A stretch of DNA of 64,000 nt from Rossellomorea marisflavi (lineage in GTDB: Bacteria > Bacillota > Bacilli > Bacillales > Bacillaceae_B), in contig NZ_CP081870.1 of NCBI RefSeq assembly GCF_022170785.1, positions 608,001 through 672,000 on the forward strand, given 5' to 3'. The notes beneath the pieces were generated by a model that did not search any database, was not told the origin of the DNA, and saw only the letters and a list, made by a program, of their open reading frames with translations. The position numbers and the translations under genes were made by a program. Shown piece after piece: positions 25,133 to 33,869 of this stretch (its first letter is position 1; every line of letters begins with the position of its first letter).

Positions 25133-27550
25133 ATGGCTGATATGCAACGGAAACACTTATTTTCTGCAGATGCCATCCCGGCTCCTGCAGCCCTTGTCGA
25201 TCCCCTCACGCAATCCATCCTTTCGTTGAATGAAGAAATGGAAGAATGGTTGAAGGGGAACGGCCTGTCTCCCGAAACATTATTGAAACCCGAACCGATC
25301 GCAGGATACGACTGCCTATTGAGGCGCAAACAATTGGAGGATGGGACCGAATGCCTTCTCTTGATTAATCATGGGTTGGACCCGTCACCATGCAAGGAGT
25401 CAAAATCTGCCATCTACCAGTCTCTCATTCAGAATACACCTACGAGTGTTCTGATCCTGAATGTGAATGGCCTGGTACTGGAAATGAATGCATCCTTTCA
25501 GAGCCTATTCGGGCTAACCGACGGGATTATTCACCAGTCTTTCTATGATCTTGTGGAGCTTCATGAACCCTCCTTCATCCATTTGGTCAAAGAAGGGCTT
25601 AAGGGACATGATGCCACTGGGGAAGAAGTGAGGTTTCATGCAGGCGGCAGGGAGCTGACCTGCACCATCACCGTTTCACCCATCGATTACAAGTGTGGTG
25701 GGTGCATCGATAGTGTCGGGATCATCTTCCACGATATCACCGAGAAAAAAAACGCCCAGGCAGAGCTTGTCCTCCTACAGACGGAAATGGAGAATATCCT
25801 CCGTCTTCAAAAAGCGATCACCTACAAAGTGGTAAGATACGGTCATGACTTTGTGATTGAACTCGCCTCCGGCAAAATGCTATCGAGACTGGATCTCACA
25901 CCTCAAAGGATGAACGGCAAGAGGATCGAGGATGTATTCGACAAGGTCCATCTGAAAAAGATCCGTCCAAAACTAGAAGCGGTCTGGGCAAAAGGAGAAG
26001 AATACACGTACGAAGATGCCTACAAAGGACTTGAATATCTCGCCTCCATCGTCCCGGTCAAAAAAGATGGCCAGGTGGTCGAAGCGATATGCTCCATCTC
26101 GGATATTTCCCTGATGAAGGATATCCAAAGACAGCTCGCAGAAAGCGAGGAAAAATACAAATCCATAGTGAAATACAGCCCGGACCATATTCTGATGGTG
26201 GATACATACGGATTTATCCAGTCCGTCAATCCGGCTGTTTATGAACACTGGGGATATGGGTTTTCAGATCTTGTCAATCGGCATTACACGTCTCTATTCG
26301 CTGAGGAATCCCAAGAAGACGCAGTGGAGAATTTCCAGATTGCCTTGAACGGAACATCATCCCGTTACCTGGCCATCGTGAGAGACGGTAAAGGAAAAGA
26401 GAGGCGGGTCACCATAACCAACATCCCGATCCGGGTGAGAGGTCAAGTGATCGGCATCTATGGGTTTGGTCAGGATGTGACGGAAAAATTAAATATGGAA
26501 GATGAACTAATGGAAGCAAAGGAACTACTCGAAGCATACTTCGAACATTCCGGGGATGGGATTGTCCTCCTCGACCCGACCGGAAGGGTCTTGAAGGTGA
26601 ATCAACGATTCGAAGATATGTTTGGGTGGACGAATGAAGAGATCGTTGGAGATGTGGTCACCTTCCTGCACCGATCCGACCAGTACCATCAGTTCCAGAA
26701 AAACCTGGAAGTCGTGAAAGCGGGGAAACGCATCAAGGACCAGGAAGCTCTCCGGTACCGGAAGGACCAGACATCAATCGAGATCTCCTTCAATATGAAT
26801 CCGATATTGAATAATGAAGGGTCACTGATCGGGATTTCTGCCATCATCCGTGATCTTTCCGAGAAGAAGCATCACGAAAACCTATTGAAGAAATCTGAAC
26901 AGCTTGCCATGATTGGTCAGCTCGCAGCAGGTGTTGCCCATGAAATAAGGAATCCATTAACCACCCTTAAAGGATTTCTTCAACTCATGGATGAAAGAAA
27001 GGAAGACGACTTTTATCTCACTGTCATCAAGGGAGAACTCGACAGGATCGAGATCATCACGAATGAATTCCTTGCTCTCGCACGCCCGAGGGCGGTACAG
27101 TTTTCACTCACATCATTGACGAGACTCCTGACAAGTTCCGTTGATTTCATCAAGATGGAGTGTCTCAAACAGGGAGTCGATGTCCGCTTCGCCGTGGAAG
27201 AAGCTCAAGTGTATTGCGATTCCAATCAGATGAAGCAGGTCATCCTCAACGTGATGAAGAATGCACTGGAGGCGATGCAGGACGGTGGGCTCTTGAACGT
27301 CCAGCTGGAGAATGACGGCCACCACGCCAAGATTTCGATTCAGGATAATGGAAGCGGCATCCCTCCTGAGAGAATGAAGCATCTCGGCGAACCCTTCTAC
27401 AGCACGAAGGAAAAAGGGACGGGCCTCGGCCTGATGATCTGTCAGAAAATCATCAAGGAACATAATGGCTCGCTCTCCATTCAGAGTAATCTTGAAGAGG
27501 GAACATCGGTTGATATCCTTCTTCCCCTTGCCTCACTCACTCATCAATAA
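25133..27550 (+). CDS. Multi-PAS sensor histidine kinase, sporulation-kinase type
   Basis: An 805-residue soluble histidine kinase with no transmembrane segment. PAS domains are visible at about 88-205 (PTSVLILNVNGLVLEMNASF), 338-455 (ILMVDTYGFIQSVNP) and 462-585 (GIVLLDPTGRVLKVNQRFED). A degenerate PAS-like region lies at about 220-335. The phosphoacceptor is His603 in GVAHEIRNPLTTLKGFLQLM, the H-box typical of KinA/KinE-type kinases. The HATPase has NVMKNALEAM, DNGSGIPPE and GTGLGLMICQKII. There is no adjacent response regulator, so as an orphan it probably phosphorylates Spo0F. That assignment rests on the H-box and domain plan. A CxxC-containing segment, YKCGGC, in the first PAS may hint at metal or redox sensing. 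Confidence 0.88.
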   Translation: MADMQRKHLFSADAIPAPAALVDPLTQSILSLNEEMEEWLKGNGLSPETLLKPEPIAGYDCLLRRKQLEDGTECLLLINHGLDPSPCKESKSAIYQSLIQNTPTSVLILNVNGLVLEMNASFQSLFGLTDGIIHQSFYDLVELHEPSFIHLVKEGLKGHDATGEEVRFHAGGRELTCTITVSPIDYKCGGCIDSVGIIFHDITEKKNAQAELVLLQTEMENILRLQKAITYKVVRYGHDFVIELASGKMLSRLDLTPQRMNGKRIEDVFDKVHLKKIRPKLEAVWAKGEEYTYEDAYKGLEYLASIVPVKKDGQVVEAICSISDISLMKDIQRQLAESEEKYKSIVKYSPDHILMVDTYGFIQSVNPAVYEHWGYGFSDLVNRHYTSLFAEESQEDAVENFQIALNGTSSRYLAIVRDGKGKERRVTITNIPIRVRGQVIGIYGFGQDVTEKLNMEDELMEAKELLEAYFEHSGDGIVLLDPTGRVLKVNQRFEDMFGWTNEEIVGDVVTFLHRSDQYHQFQKNLEVVKAGKRIKDQEALRYRKDQTSIEISFNMNPILNNEGSLIGISAIIRDLSEKKHHENLLKKSEQLAMIGQLAAGVAHEIRNPLTTLKGFLQLMDERKEDDFYLTVIKGELDRIEIITNEFLALARPRAVQFSLTSLTRLLTSSVDFIKMECLKQGVDVRFAVEEAQVYCDSNQMKQVILNVMKNALEAMQDGGLLNVQLENDGHHAKISIQDNGSGIPPERMKHLGEPFYSTKEKGTGLGLMICQKIIKEHNGSLSIQSNLEEGTSVDILLPLASLTHQ

Positions 27551-27557
27551 TAGAAGA

Positions 27558-27583
27558 AACTCGCCATACGGCGGGTTTTTTTG
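27558..27583 (+). terminator. Terminator of the PAS kinase gene
   Basis: AACTCGCC and GGCGGGTT pair with one G-T, followed by T7. Confidence 0.8.
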
Positions 27584-27707
27584 TTGATTCGACAGCAACT
27601 TGGTCATGAAGAAGACAGGAAATGATATTTTCCGGGAAATAAACAACACATTACGACGTTTCATGGAATTGGAAAGAGGTTACTTAATAGGAAAGAGGTG
27701 AAAAGGA

Positions 27708-29018
27708 ATGAAGACGGATGTTCTGATTAGCGGCGGTGGAATCGGCGGACTGACCCTGGCACTTAAGTTGGCAAGATGCGGTATCGATGTAACGGTCATT
27801 GAAAGGCTGCCCGGACCTAGCCCTGTCTATAAGGGGGAGCTTCTTCAACCAAAAAGCCTGGATATTTTTGATTCATTAGGTGTGATCGAACCGGTGCTTT
27901 CCCATGGCCACCGCATAGCGGATCTGGAGCTGGTGGAACTGAAGGGGAAGCGGGCGGAGCATTCTTCCATGAGCTATTCGATCCTTCCAGGGAAATATCC
28001 TTACTCCCTTATGATCCATCATGAAAAGTTAAAAGACATCCTACGGGCCAAAGGGGAGGAATACTCCAGCTTTCACTATATGGGGAACACAGCATGTAAA
28101 AAGATCTCCGGCAAGACGGTTACAGTGGAAGACAGGAGTGAAAAAGAACCCTTTGATATTGAATGCGAATTCATCATAGGGGCAGAAGGCAGAAGTTCCG
28201 TTACCCGTGATTACATGGGGATTGAAGTGAGCGAGAAGAAGTACAATCATCACTTTCTGACGGTCACCTTCCCTAGACCCCTCGATATGACAAAAGGACG
28301 GATCGTGTCGACGTACCAATCCTTTCTCGGTCTTTTCCCCCTTCCAAATGAGGAAGTACGCTCTGTGTATCTCATCCCTGCAGGGGAATACAAGTCATTG
28401 CGTAAGAAGCCGATCTCGGAATTTCATAAGCTTTACATAGAGCTCTGTCCCGATCTTGAAGGATACGTGGATCAGATTACCGAGTGGAAGCAGATCCAGC
28501 TTATGGTCCCGATGAAATATCATGCTGATACCTATGTGAAAGATCATCTCGCATTGATCGGTGATGCGGCCCATACGGTTCACCCTATGGCAGGGGAAGG
28601 AATGAATATGGCGATCCAGGACGGAAGCGTACTCGGGGAACTGCTATGTGATATGTATGCATCTGGCAGACTGGATCCTGCCAATCTCGAGTGGTATCCG
28701 AAGGTGCGGAAGCGGAGGGTCTCCCATCAGCTCCATCTCAGTCATCTTTCAGCACTTGCCTACTCTTACCCCTACAGACCGGTGGGGTGGCTTCGGAATA
28801 AAAGCCTGCAGCGCATGGAGAAGGATCGAGTCTCCCAGTTCAAACAGATGCTGAATATCTCAGGTCTCGGTATGTGGAGGGAAACCCTGTATGACCGGAT
28901 GGTCCAAGGGGGGCTTTTTCCCCTCCGTACATCATTTTTATCAAAGGAAGAGAAACTCGGTGCATCATTCACGGAAGAGCAAGACTATCCTTGGAAGGAA
29001 AAGGAGGAACTGATATGA
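27708..29018 (+). CDS. FAD-dependent aromatic monooxygenase, group A type
   Basis: A 436-residue flavoprotein hydroxylase. The FAD-binding Rossmann motif GGGIGGLTLALKLARCGIDV starts at residue 9. The NAD(P)H/FAD motif is IGAEGRSSVTRDYMG near 160, and GDAAHTVHPMAGEGMNMAIQ near 285 is the second FAD motif of UbiH/PHBH-type enzymes. The last 110 residues are an extra C-terminal region with PYRPVGWLRNKS. Its stop overlaps the start of a SAM methyltransferase gene (ATGA), so a hydroxylation-then-O-methylation pair acting on the same aromatic or quinone-like substrate is inferred. The substrate is unknown. Confidence 0.85.
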   Translation: MKTDVLISGGGIGGLTLALKLARCGIDVTVIERLPGPSPVYKGELLQPKSLDIFDSLGVIEPVLSHGHRIADLELVELKGKRAEHSSMSYSILPGKYPYSLMIHHEKLKDILRAKGEEYSSFHYMGNTACKKISGKTVTVEDRSEKEPFDIECEFIIGAEGRSSVTRDYMGIEVSEKKYNHHFLTVTFPRPLDMTKGRIVSTYQSFLGLFPLPNEEVRSVYLIPAGEYKSLRKKPISEFHKLYIELCPDLEGYVDQITEWKQIQLMVPMKYHADTYVKDHLALIGDAAHTVHPMAGEGMNMAIQDGSVLGELLCDMYASGRLDPANLEWYPKVRKRRVSHQLHLSHLSALAYSYPYRPVGWLRNKSLQRMEKDRVSQFKQMLNISGLGMWRETLYDRMVQGGLFPLRTSFLSKEEKLGASFTEEQDYPWKEKEELI

Positions 29019-30004
29019 TCGGTGAAATCATGAAGGTGTGGAGGGCACGGTCATGGATGAAGAAGAATGTTCCGTTTCTATATAGTTGGCACGCCTATGT
29101 CGGGTATGAGCTCGATCTGTTCGACAGCTTCTCCCGACCCGCCACCATACAGGAAATCGCCATCCAGAAAAATCTTGAAATGGACCTGTTGGAGCAGTGG
29201 GTGGAGGTAGGCATCTCCCTGAAGCATTTAAGAAGGAAGGACGATTCAAAAGTGTCGACCAGGGGGAAGTGGAAGCTTCCTTCTTCAAAGAACGATCCCC
29301 ATTCATCGGGTATCCTCCTCAAGGAAATGATGGAGCTTCATATCCCAGCCCTGCTTTCCTACCCGGAACTGCTCAGAAATCAGCGAAAGCAGCACTTCAA
29401 CTCTGACCTCCACGGTTCGACCGTGGCCAAGACATCGATTCTCCTGGAGCGATTCGCTTTTCCGAAGGTTCAGAAAGCAATCAAGAAGCACCATGTCTCG
29501 ACTATTCTCGATCTCGGATGCGGGGAGGGAGGCTACATACGCCGGATCGGGGAGCGCCATCCTGATAAAAAGATGGTCGGCATTGAGATTCATGAAGGCG
29601 TTGCCAAAACCGCTGCCGAAGCGCTTGAATCCTATCCGAATATAGAGGTCGTGTGTGCGGATCTTCACTCATATGAACCTGAAAACGGCTTCGACATGAT
29701 CATGGCCAATAACCTATTCCACTATATTGATCCCTCCGAACGTAAAGACTTCTTCCATAAGGCATCGGAGTGGCTGGAAGAAGGCGGGGTCTTCTTCGTT
29801 CTTAGCCCCATGCAAAAGTCGAAGCACGGCCAGCAGTTCTCCAGTGCCTTCAACAGTTTCTTCATGAGCTTTCAGAATCTATATCCCATCCCTTCCCATG
29901 GAGAAATGGAAACCCTTGCTGAGAAAACGGGCTTTACATGCGAGGCAGTGGAGCCGATTGTGAAAGAAGGCGGATGGTACGCCATGACGTTCAAAAAGAA
30001 CTGA
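29015..30004 (+). CDS. SAM-dependent methyltransferase with N-terminal helical domain
   Basis: A 329-residue class I methyltransferase. The N-terminal 130 residues are helical and resemble the dimerisation/winged-helix region of O-methyltransferases (WHAYVGYELDLFDSFSRPAT, then a helix-turn-helix-like TIQEIAIQKNLEMDLLEQW). The SAM-binding motif I is ILDLGCGEGGYIRRIG near residue 164; the post-I acidic residue is in MVGIEIHEG, and MIMANNLFHYID is motif IV. ATG 29015 overlaps the monooxygenase stop codon, with GGAGGAA upstream. The pair may modify a secondary metabolite or quinone. Confidence 0.82.
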   Translation: MIGEIMKVWRARSWMKKNVPFLYSWHAYVGYELDLFDSFSRPATIQEIAIQKNLEMDLLEQWVEVGISLKHLRRKDDSKVSTRGKWKLPSSKNDPHSSGILLKEMMELHIPALLSYPELLRNQRKQHFNSDLHGSTVAKTSILLERFAFPKVQKAIKKHHVSTILDLGCGEGGYIRRIGERHPDKKMVGIEIHEGVAKTAAEALESYPNIEVVCADLHSYEPENGFDMIMANNLFHYIDPSERKDFFHKASEWLEEGGVFFVLSPMQKSKHGQQFSSAFNSFFMSFQNLYPIPSHGEMETLAEKTGFTCEAVEPIVKEGGWYAMTFKKN

Positions 30005-30022
30005 TCCCATGGATCGGTTTTT
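30001..30022 (+). terminator. Terminator after the methyltransferase gene
   Basis: CTGATCC and GGATCGG pair across a 3-nt loop, followed by T7. It overlaps the stop codon. Confidence 0.65.
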
Positions 30023-30103
30023 TTGGTGATTTATCAAAAATAGGGTAGCGCCGTCATGATTATGGGTAAAAATAAGGGAAAAGAGAAGAAGGAGGAATAG
30101 CTT

Positions 30104-31405
30104 GTGGTAAAACAACGATTGGATTGTGTCGGAATCGGCATCGGTCCCTATAATCTCGGGTTGGCTGCTTTGATGGAAGAAGGGACAGACCTTGAGGTGA
30201 AGTTCTTCGATCAAACACCGGAATTCATGTGGCATCCCGGTATGCTCATCGATCTGACGGATCTCCAGGTACCGTTCATGGCGGATCTGGTGACCTTCGC
30301 CAATCCTCAAAGTAAGTTCAGCTATCTAAATTATTTACATACTCATAACCGTTTGTACAAATTCTTCTTCTTCCAGACATTCGAGATGCCGAGGCAGGAA
30401 TACAACGATTACGCCCGCTGGGTGGCAGGGCAGCTGCCGACCTGCCAATTCAACAGCGAAGTGACGGATGTTGTAGAAATAGAGGACGGCTATCGCGTGA
30501 ACGTGAGAAACAGGACCACAGGAGAGATGGAAATGTATGAAGCCGATCACGTGGTCCTCGGAACGGGAAGCAAGCCCCTTATTCTTAAAGGGATGGAAGG
30601 TTTGCCTGAGGAAGATGTCCATCATACGAGCAAGTACCTATTCCATAAAGAATCGACGATGAAGGGGAAATCGATCACCGTGATCGGATCGGGGCAAAGC
30701 GCAGCGGAAGTATTCTATGACCTTCTGAAAGAAAAGCGGCATCACGAATACGAGCTCAATTGGTTCACTCGATCCGAAGGAATCCTCCAACTTGAAGCGT
30801 CAAAGCTCGGGCAGGAGCTCCTGGCACCGGACTATGTTGATTACTTCCATGCCTTATCGTTTGAAGAACGTGAGAAGGCCCTGGAGACCCTTGACCGACT
30901 GAGGCACGGTATTGATCAGGAAACCCTGGACGCGATCTACAAGGTCCTTTACCATCATTCATCGAGCGGTGATCCGTTGAATATTACGATCCAGCCCCTT
31001 ACTGAGGTAAAGGAAATCCGTGAACTTGATGGGAGATATGAACTGAGCTGCGAGCAGTGGCAGGAAGGGGACTCTTTCACTCACGAATCGGACAAGGTGG
31101 TCCTCGCCACTGGATATAAACCAAATATTCCCGAATGGTTTTTTGAAGAATTCGAGGACAAGATCGTGTGGGAGGATGAGAAGAAATTCAAAGTCTCCCG
31201 TGATTATCAGCTTCAGTTCAAAGAGAAGCCTGAACGTGATCACTACTTCTTTACAGTGACGAATCTCGAGCATTCACATGGATCGAGTGCCACGAACCTT
31301 GGACTATCCGTCGAGAGGAATATGCGGATCATCAACGCAATCTGCAGGAAAGACGTGTATAAAGTTCAGAGCAATACAATCTTCTCCCAGTTCTCCCGAA
31401 AGTAA
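30104..31405 (+). CDS. L-lysine/L-ornithine N-monooxygenase (IucD/PvdA/SidA family)
   Basis: A 433-residue FAD- and NADPH-dependent hydroxylase that makes an N-hydroxylated diamine, the first step of hydroxamate siderophore assembly. The FAD motif GIGIGPYNLGLAAL is near residue 11, FMWHPGMLIDLTDLQVPFM near 46, the NADPH motif VIGSGQSAAEVFYDL near 193 and the family ATGY box VVLATGYKPNIPEW near 330. It starts with GTG after AAGGAGGAATAGCTT. No acyltransferase or NIS synthetase genes are nearby, so it is an orphan here. I see no Fur box upstream. Lysine is the more likely substrate by overall similarity to IucD, but this is not certain. Confidence 0.88.
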   Translation: MVKQRLDCVGIGIGPYNLGLAALMEEGTDLEVKFFDQTPEFMWHPGMLIDLTDLQVPFMADLVTFANPQSKFSYLNYLHTHNRLYKFFFFQTFEMPRQEYNDYARWVAGQLPTCQFNSEVTDVVEIEDGYRVNVRNRTTGEMEMYEADHVVLGTGSKPLILKGMEGLPEEDVHHTSKYLFHKESTMKGKSITVIGSGQSAAEVFYDLLKEKRHHEYELNWFTRSEGILQLEASKLGQELLAPDYVDYFHALSFEEREKALETLDRLRHGIDQETLDAIYKVLYHHSSSGDPLNITIQPLTEVKEIRELDGRYELSCEQWQEGDSFTHESDKVVLATGYKPNIPEWFFEEFEDKIVWEDEKKFKVSRDYQLQFKEKPERDHYFFTVTNLEHSHGSSATNLGLSVERNMRIINAICRKDVYKVQSNTIFSQFSRK

Positions 31406-31412
31406 AAAGAAC

Positions 31413-31437
31413 GTTTAAGGGAACTTGCACCGGGTAA
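31413..31437 (+). promoter_or_regulatory. Sigma-B promoter of the DJ-1/PfpI stress gene
   Basis: GTTTAA (31413-31418), a 13-nt spacer and GGGTAA (31432-31437) closely fit the general-stress sigma-B consensus GTTTAA-N13-GGGTAT. Confidence 0.75.
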
Positions 31438-31484
31438 ACATATACCATAACCAACATTATTCTAAAATAGGAGTGTTTAATCGC

Positions 31485-31997
31485 ATGGCTAAAATCGCAA
31501 CATTAATCACCGATATGTTCGAAGATGTGGAATTTACAGATCCGGAAAAAGCATTCAAGGAAGCAGGTCATGAAGTCGTGACCATCGAATCTGAAAAAGG
31601 GAAGACCGTCAAAGGGAAGCAGGGAGACGCCAGCGTAACCATCGATCAAGGAATTGACGACGTCAATCCAGCCGATTTTGATGCGCTTCTTCTTCCTGGA
31701 GGATTCTCACCAGATCAGCTTCGTGCAGATGATCGTTTCGTGAAATTCACCAAACATTTCATGGATGAGAAGAAGCCTGTCTTTGCCATCTGCCATGGAC
31801 CTCAACTATTGATCACGGCGAAGGCACTGGAAGGCCGAAAAGCTACTGGATTCACGTCCATCAAGGTGGATATGGAGTACGCAGGAGCTAATTTCGAGGA
31901 CAAGGAAGTCGTCGTTTGCGGCAACCAACTTGTCACAAGCCGTACACCGGATGACATCCCTGCATTCAACCGTGAGGCACTTGCACTATTGAAATAA
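31485..31997 (+). CDS. yfkM: DJ-1/PfpI-family general stress protein (YfkM/GSP18-like)
   Basis: A 170-residue soluble protein of the DJ-1/PfpI superfamily. The nucleophilic cysteine lies in PVFAICHGPQLL and the glutamate that tunes it in MFEDVEFTDPEKAF. ALLLPGGFSPDQLR forms part of the site. Members act as glyoxalases/deglycases or chaperones. ATG 31485 has AGGAGTG upstream; the upstream in-frame extension has no site. A near-consensus sigma-B promoter and the following yfkK- and yfkH-like genes match the B. subtilis yfk region, where YfkM is general stress protein 18. Confidence 0.85.
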   Translation: MAKIATLITDMFEDVEFTDPEKAFKEAGHEVVTIESEKGKTVKGKQGDASVTIDQGIDDVNPADFDALLLPGGFSPDQLRADDRFVKFTKHFMDEKKPVFAICHGPQLLITAKALEGRKATGFTSIKVDMEYAGANFEDKEVVVCGNQLVTSRTPDDIPAFNREALALLK

Positions 31998-32005
31998 TTC
32001 AAATG

Positions 32006-32052
32006 AAAAGGGGGCGTCCCCAGGGCTACTGCCCGGGGATGCCCCCTTTTTA
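32006..32052. terminator. Bidirectional terminator
   Basis: AAAAGGGGGC, with a long GC stem GTCCCCAGGGC/GCCCGGGGAT, and GCCCCCTTTTT serve the convergent yfkM and DUF1128 genes. Confidence 0.88.
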
Positions 32053-32054
32053 CA

Positions 32055-32276
32055 TTATTTGCGCAAGCTTCTCAGTTCATCGATGATGGCATTCATTTCG
32101 CTCGGACTGAAGCGGTCTTTTTTAATGACCATCTCATATAGATCCTGAAGATCTTCATACATTTGTTCATTGAAGTCCTCAGACTTGATGGCACCTGCAT
32201 TGACGACGTTCAGTTTCTCCTTGATGGCGGTCACCATATAATCGATGTTCTCAGCCGAATTCTGTGTCAGATCCAT
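32055..32276 (-). CDS. yfkK: DUF1128 protein (YfkK)
   Basis: A 73-residue soluble helical protein, [20 protein letters not shown] at the start and [15 protein letters not shown] at the end. This is the DUF1128/YfkK family, which has no established function. The ATG at 32276 has AAAGGGTG upstream; the longer frame has no ribosome site. Conserved neighbourhood with yfkM- and yfkH-like genes supports the name. Confidence 0.82.
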   Translation of the reverse strand: MDLTQNSAENIDYMVTAIKEKLNVVNAGAIKSEDFNEQMYEDLQDLYEMVIKKDRFSPSEMNAIIDELRSLRK

Positions 32277-32386
32277 TTGATCAGCACCCTTTCTTCGTAA
32301 AATCACTAAGCTTATCTTTCCATGATTCGCGCCACCTGTCAACACACGGGGACAGAATCATATTCAGAGGATTTTTTCACGGGAAT

Positions 32387-32412
32387 GTTTTACACTATTA
32401 AGGAATGGGAAA
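32387..32412 (+). promoter_or_regulatory. Possible sigma-B promoter of the YtxH-like gene
   Basis: GTTTTA (32387-32392), a 14-nt spacer and GGGAAA (32407-32412) resemble the sigma-B consensus with a few mismatches. YtxH-type genes are often sigma-B controlled. Confidence 0.4.
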
Positions 32413-32467
32413 GTAAAGGATAAGTTCCTTGAACGTTCTCAATTAATTAGGAAAGAGGGTCATACAT

Positions 32468-32872
32468 ATGGGTAAAAGTAAATTCTTCCAAGGTGTACTC
32501 TTAGGTGCGGTGGCCGGGGGATTATTATCCCTATTGGACAAAACTACTCGCAGGGAAGTGGGGGCTTCACTCAAGAATGGAAGCAGCTACATCTCCACTT
32601 ATGCAAAAGATCCGAAGCAATTGGTCGAAGCTTCCAAGGAAGTGTACGAAAAACTGTCCGTCACTGCAGATCAGGTTACCCGGGATTTCCGCTTCATCAG
32701 TGAAAAGGTGGATGAATTGAAGGGGATGACCCCGCAGGTGAAAGACCTGATTGAAGAAACAAAAGAAACGTTCGAAGACTCTTCTGAAGCCTATAAGGAA
32801 GCGTTCAAGGAAGCACCCAACGAACTGGAGGATGGGGATCAACCCATCGATTCTTCATTCAAAGGGTATTAA
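32468..32872 (+). CDS. YtxH-domain protein
   Basis: A 134-residue protein with an N-terminal glycine-rich hydrophobic segment, FFQGVLLGAVAGGLLSLL. This is the YtxH/gas-vesicle-like motif that may insert in the membrane. A long charged helical region, partly coiled coil (residues 45-115), and an acidic tail follow. It is upstream of the YihY-family gene by 21 bp, in the position of yfkI in B. subtilis; I leave the symbol blank because the similarity is weak by eye. It is probably co-transcribed with the YihY gene. Confidence 0.75.
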   Translation: MGKSKFFQGVLLGAVAGGLLSLLDKTTRREVGASLKNGSSYISTYAKDPKQLVEASKEVYEKLSVTADQVTRDFRFISEKVDELKGMTPQVKDLIEETKETFEDSSEAYKEAFKEAPNELEDGDQPIDSSFKGY

Positions 32873-32893
32873 TGAATGGAATGAGGTGAGCAC

Positions 32894-33727
32894 ATGGCTC
32901 GAAAGAAAGAGGTAAAGGAGTACTCCAAGGGCCTGTTTCAACAGATCAGCGCCAATGATGTGACAGGCTTGGCAGCTCAGATTGCCTATTACTTTCTCCT
33001 GTCGCTTTTCCCACTGCTTATATTTGTCGTAACGCTCCTGCCATATTTACCTGTACAGCAGGATGACCTGCTCGGGGTGGTAAGAGACTACGCGCCAGGG
33101 GAAACGCTTAAAATGATTGAAGGAACCCTCTCGGATGTCATGTCGAACCGTAATTCAGGATTGCTATCCATCAGTATCATCGCGACAATCTGGTCGGCAT
33201 CCAACGGAATGAATGCCATTGTAAAAAGCTTGAATCGTGCGTATGACATCGAGGAAACAAGATCGTTCATCGTTCAGCGCCTGACATCCGTTGCCCTTAC
33301 GCTCGGTATGATCCTGGTCTTTGTTGTCGCGCTGTTGCTCCCTGTATTCGGTAAGCAGATCGGCTTGTTCCTTTTCTCGCAATTCGGGTTTTCCGATCAG
33401 TTCCTTACCCTATGGAGCGGGATCCGTTGGGCCATCAGTCCCCTCATCCTCTTTGTCATTTTCATGGTCCTGTACTACTTTGCCCCAAACATGAAGATCA
33501 AGTGCCTTAGTGCCTTGCCAGGTGCCATCTTTGCAACAGTGGGGTGGGTGCTCGCCTCTCTTGCCTTCTCCTTTTACGTGGGAAACTTCGGAAACTATTC
33601 TGCCACGTATGGAAGCATCGGGGGAATCATCGTCCTGATGATCTGGTTCTATCTGACTGGGATCATCATCATGATCGGTGGAGAAATCAATGCCATGAGA
33701 ACCAAGAAGGACAATGTTGCCTGCTGA
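32894..33727 (+). CDS. YihY/UPF0761 family membrane protein (YfkH-like)
   Basis: A 277-residue inner-membrane protein of the YihY (formerly mis-named RNase BN) family, with six transmembrane segments. Family features are NDVTGLAAQIAYYFLLSLFP near the N-terminus, SNGMNAIVKSLNRAYD in the first cytosolic loop and PGAIFATVGWVLASLAFSFY in the second half. YGSIGGIIVLMIWFYLTGII lies at the end. It is not a nuclease; the physiological role is unsettled. It follows the YtxH-like gene and is closed by a terminator. Confidence 0.9.
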   Translation: MARKKEVKEYSKGLFQQISANDVTGLAAQIAYYFLLSLFPLLIFVVTLLPYLPVQQDDLLGVVRDYAPGETLKMIEGTLSDVMSNRNSGLLSISIIATIWSASNGMNAIVKSLNRAYDIEETRSFIVQRLTSVALTLGMILVFVVALLLPVFGKQIGLFLFSQFGFSDQFLTLWSGIRWAISPLILFVIFMVLYYFAPNMKIKCLSALPGAIFATVGWVLASLAFSFYVGNFGNYSATYGSIGGIIVLMIWFYLTGIIIMIGGEINAMRTKKDNVAC

Positions 33728-33733
33728 ACGTCA

Positions 33734-33763
33734 AGAAGCCCCTTCACCAAGAGGGGCTTTTTT
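33734..33763 (+). terminator. Terminator after the YihY-family gene
   Basis: AAGCCCCTT and GAGGGGCTT form a stem, followed by T5. Confidence 0.85.
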
Positions 33764-33869
33764 CTATGTGTGAACTGGGTACTATGTCCTGAAAATAAAG
33801 AAGGAAGAGTTGGGAAAAGAAATCTCTGATAAAATGAAAACGTATTCATTTTAGCGGGGAGTTGAGCGG

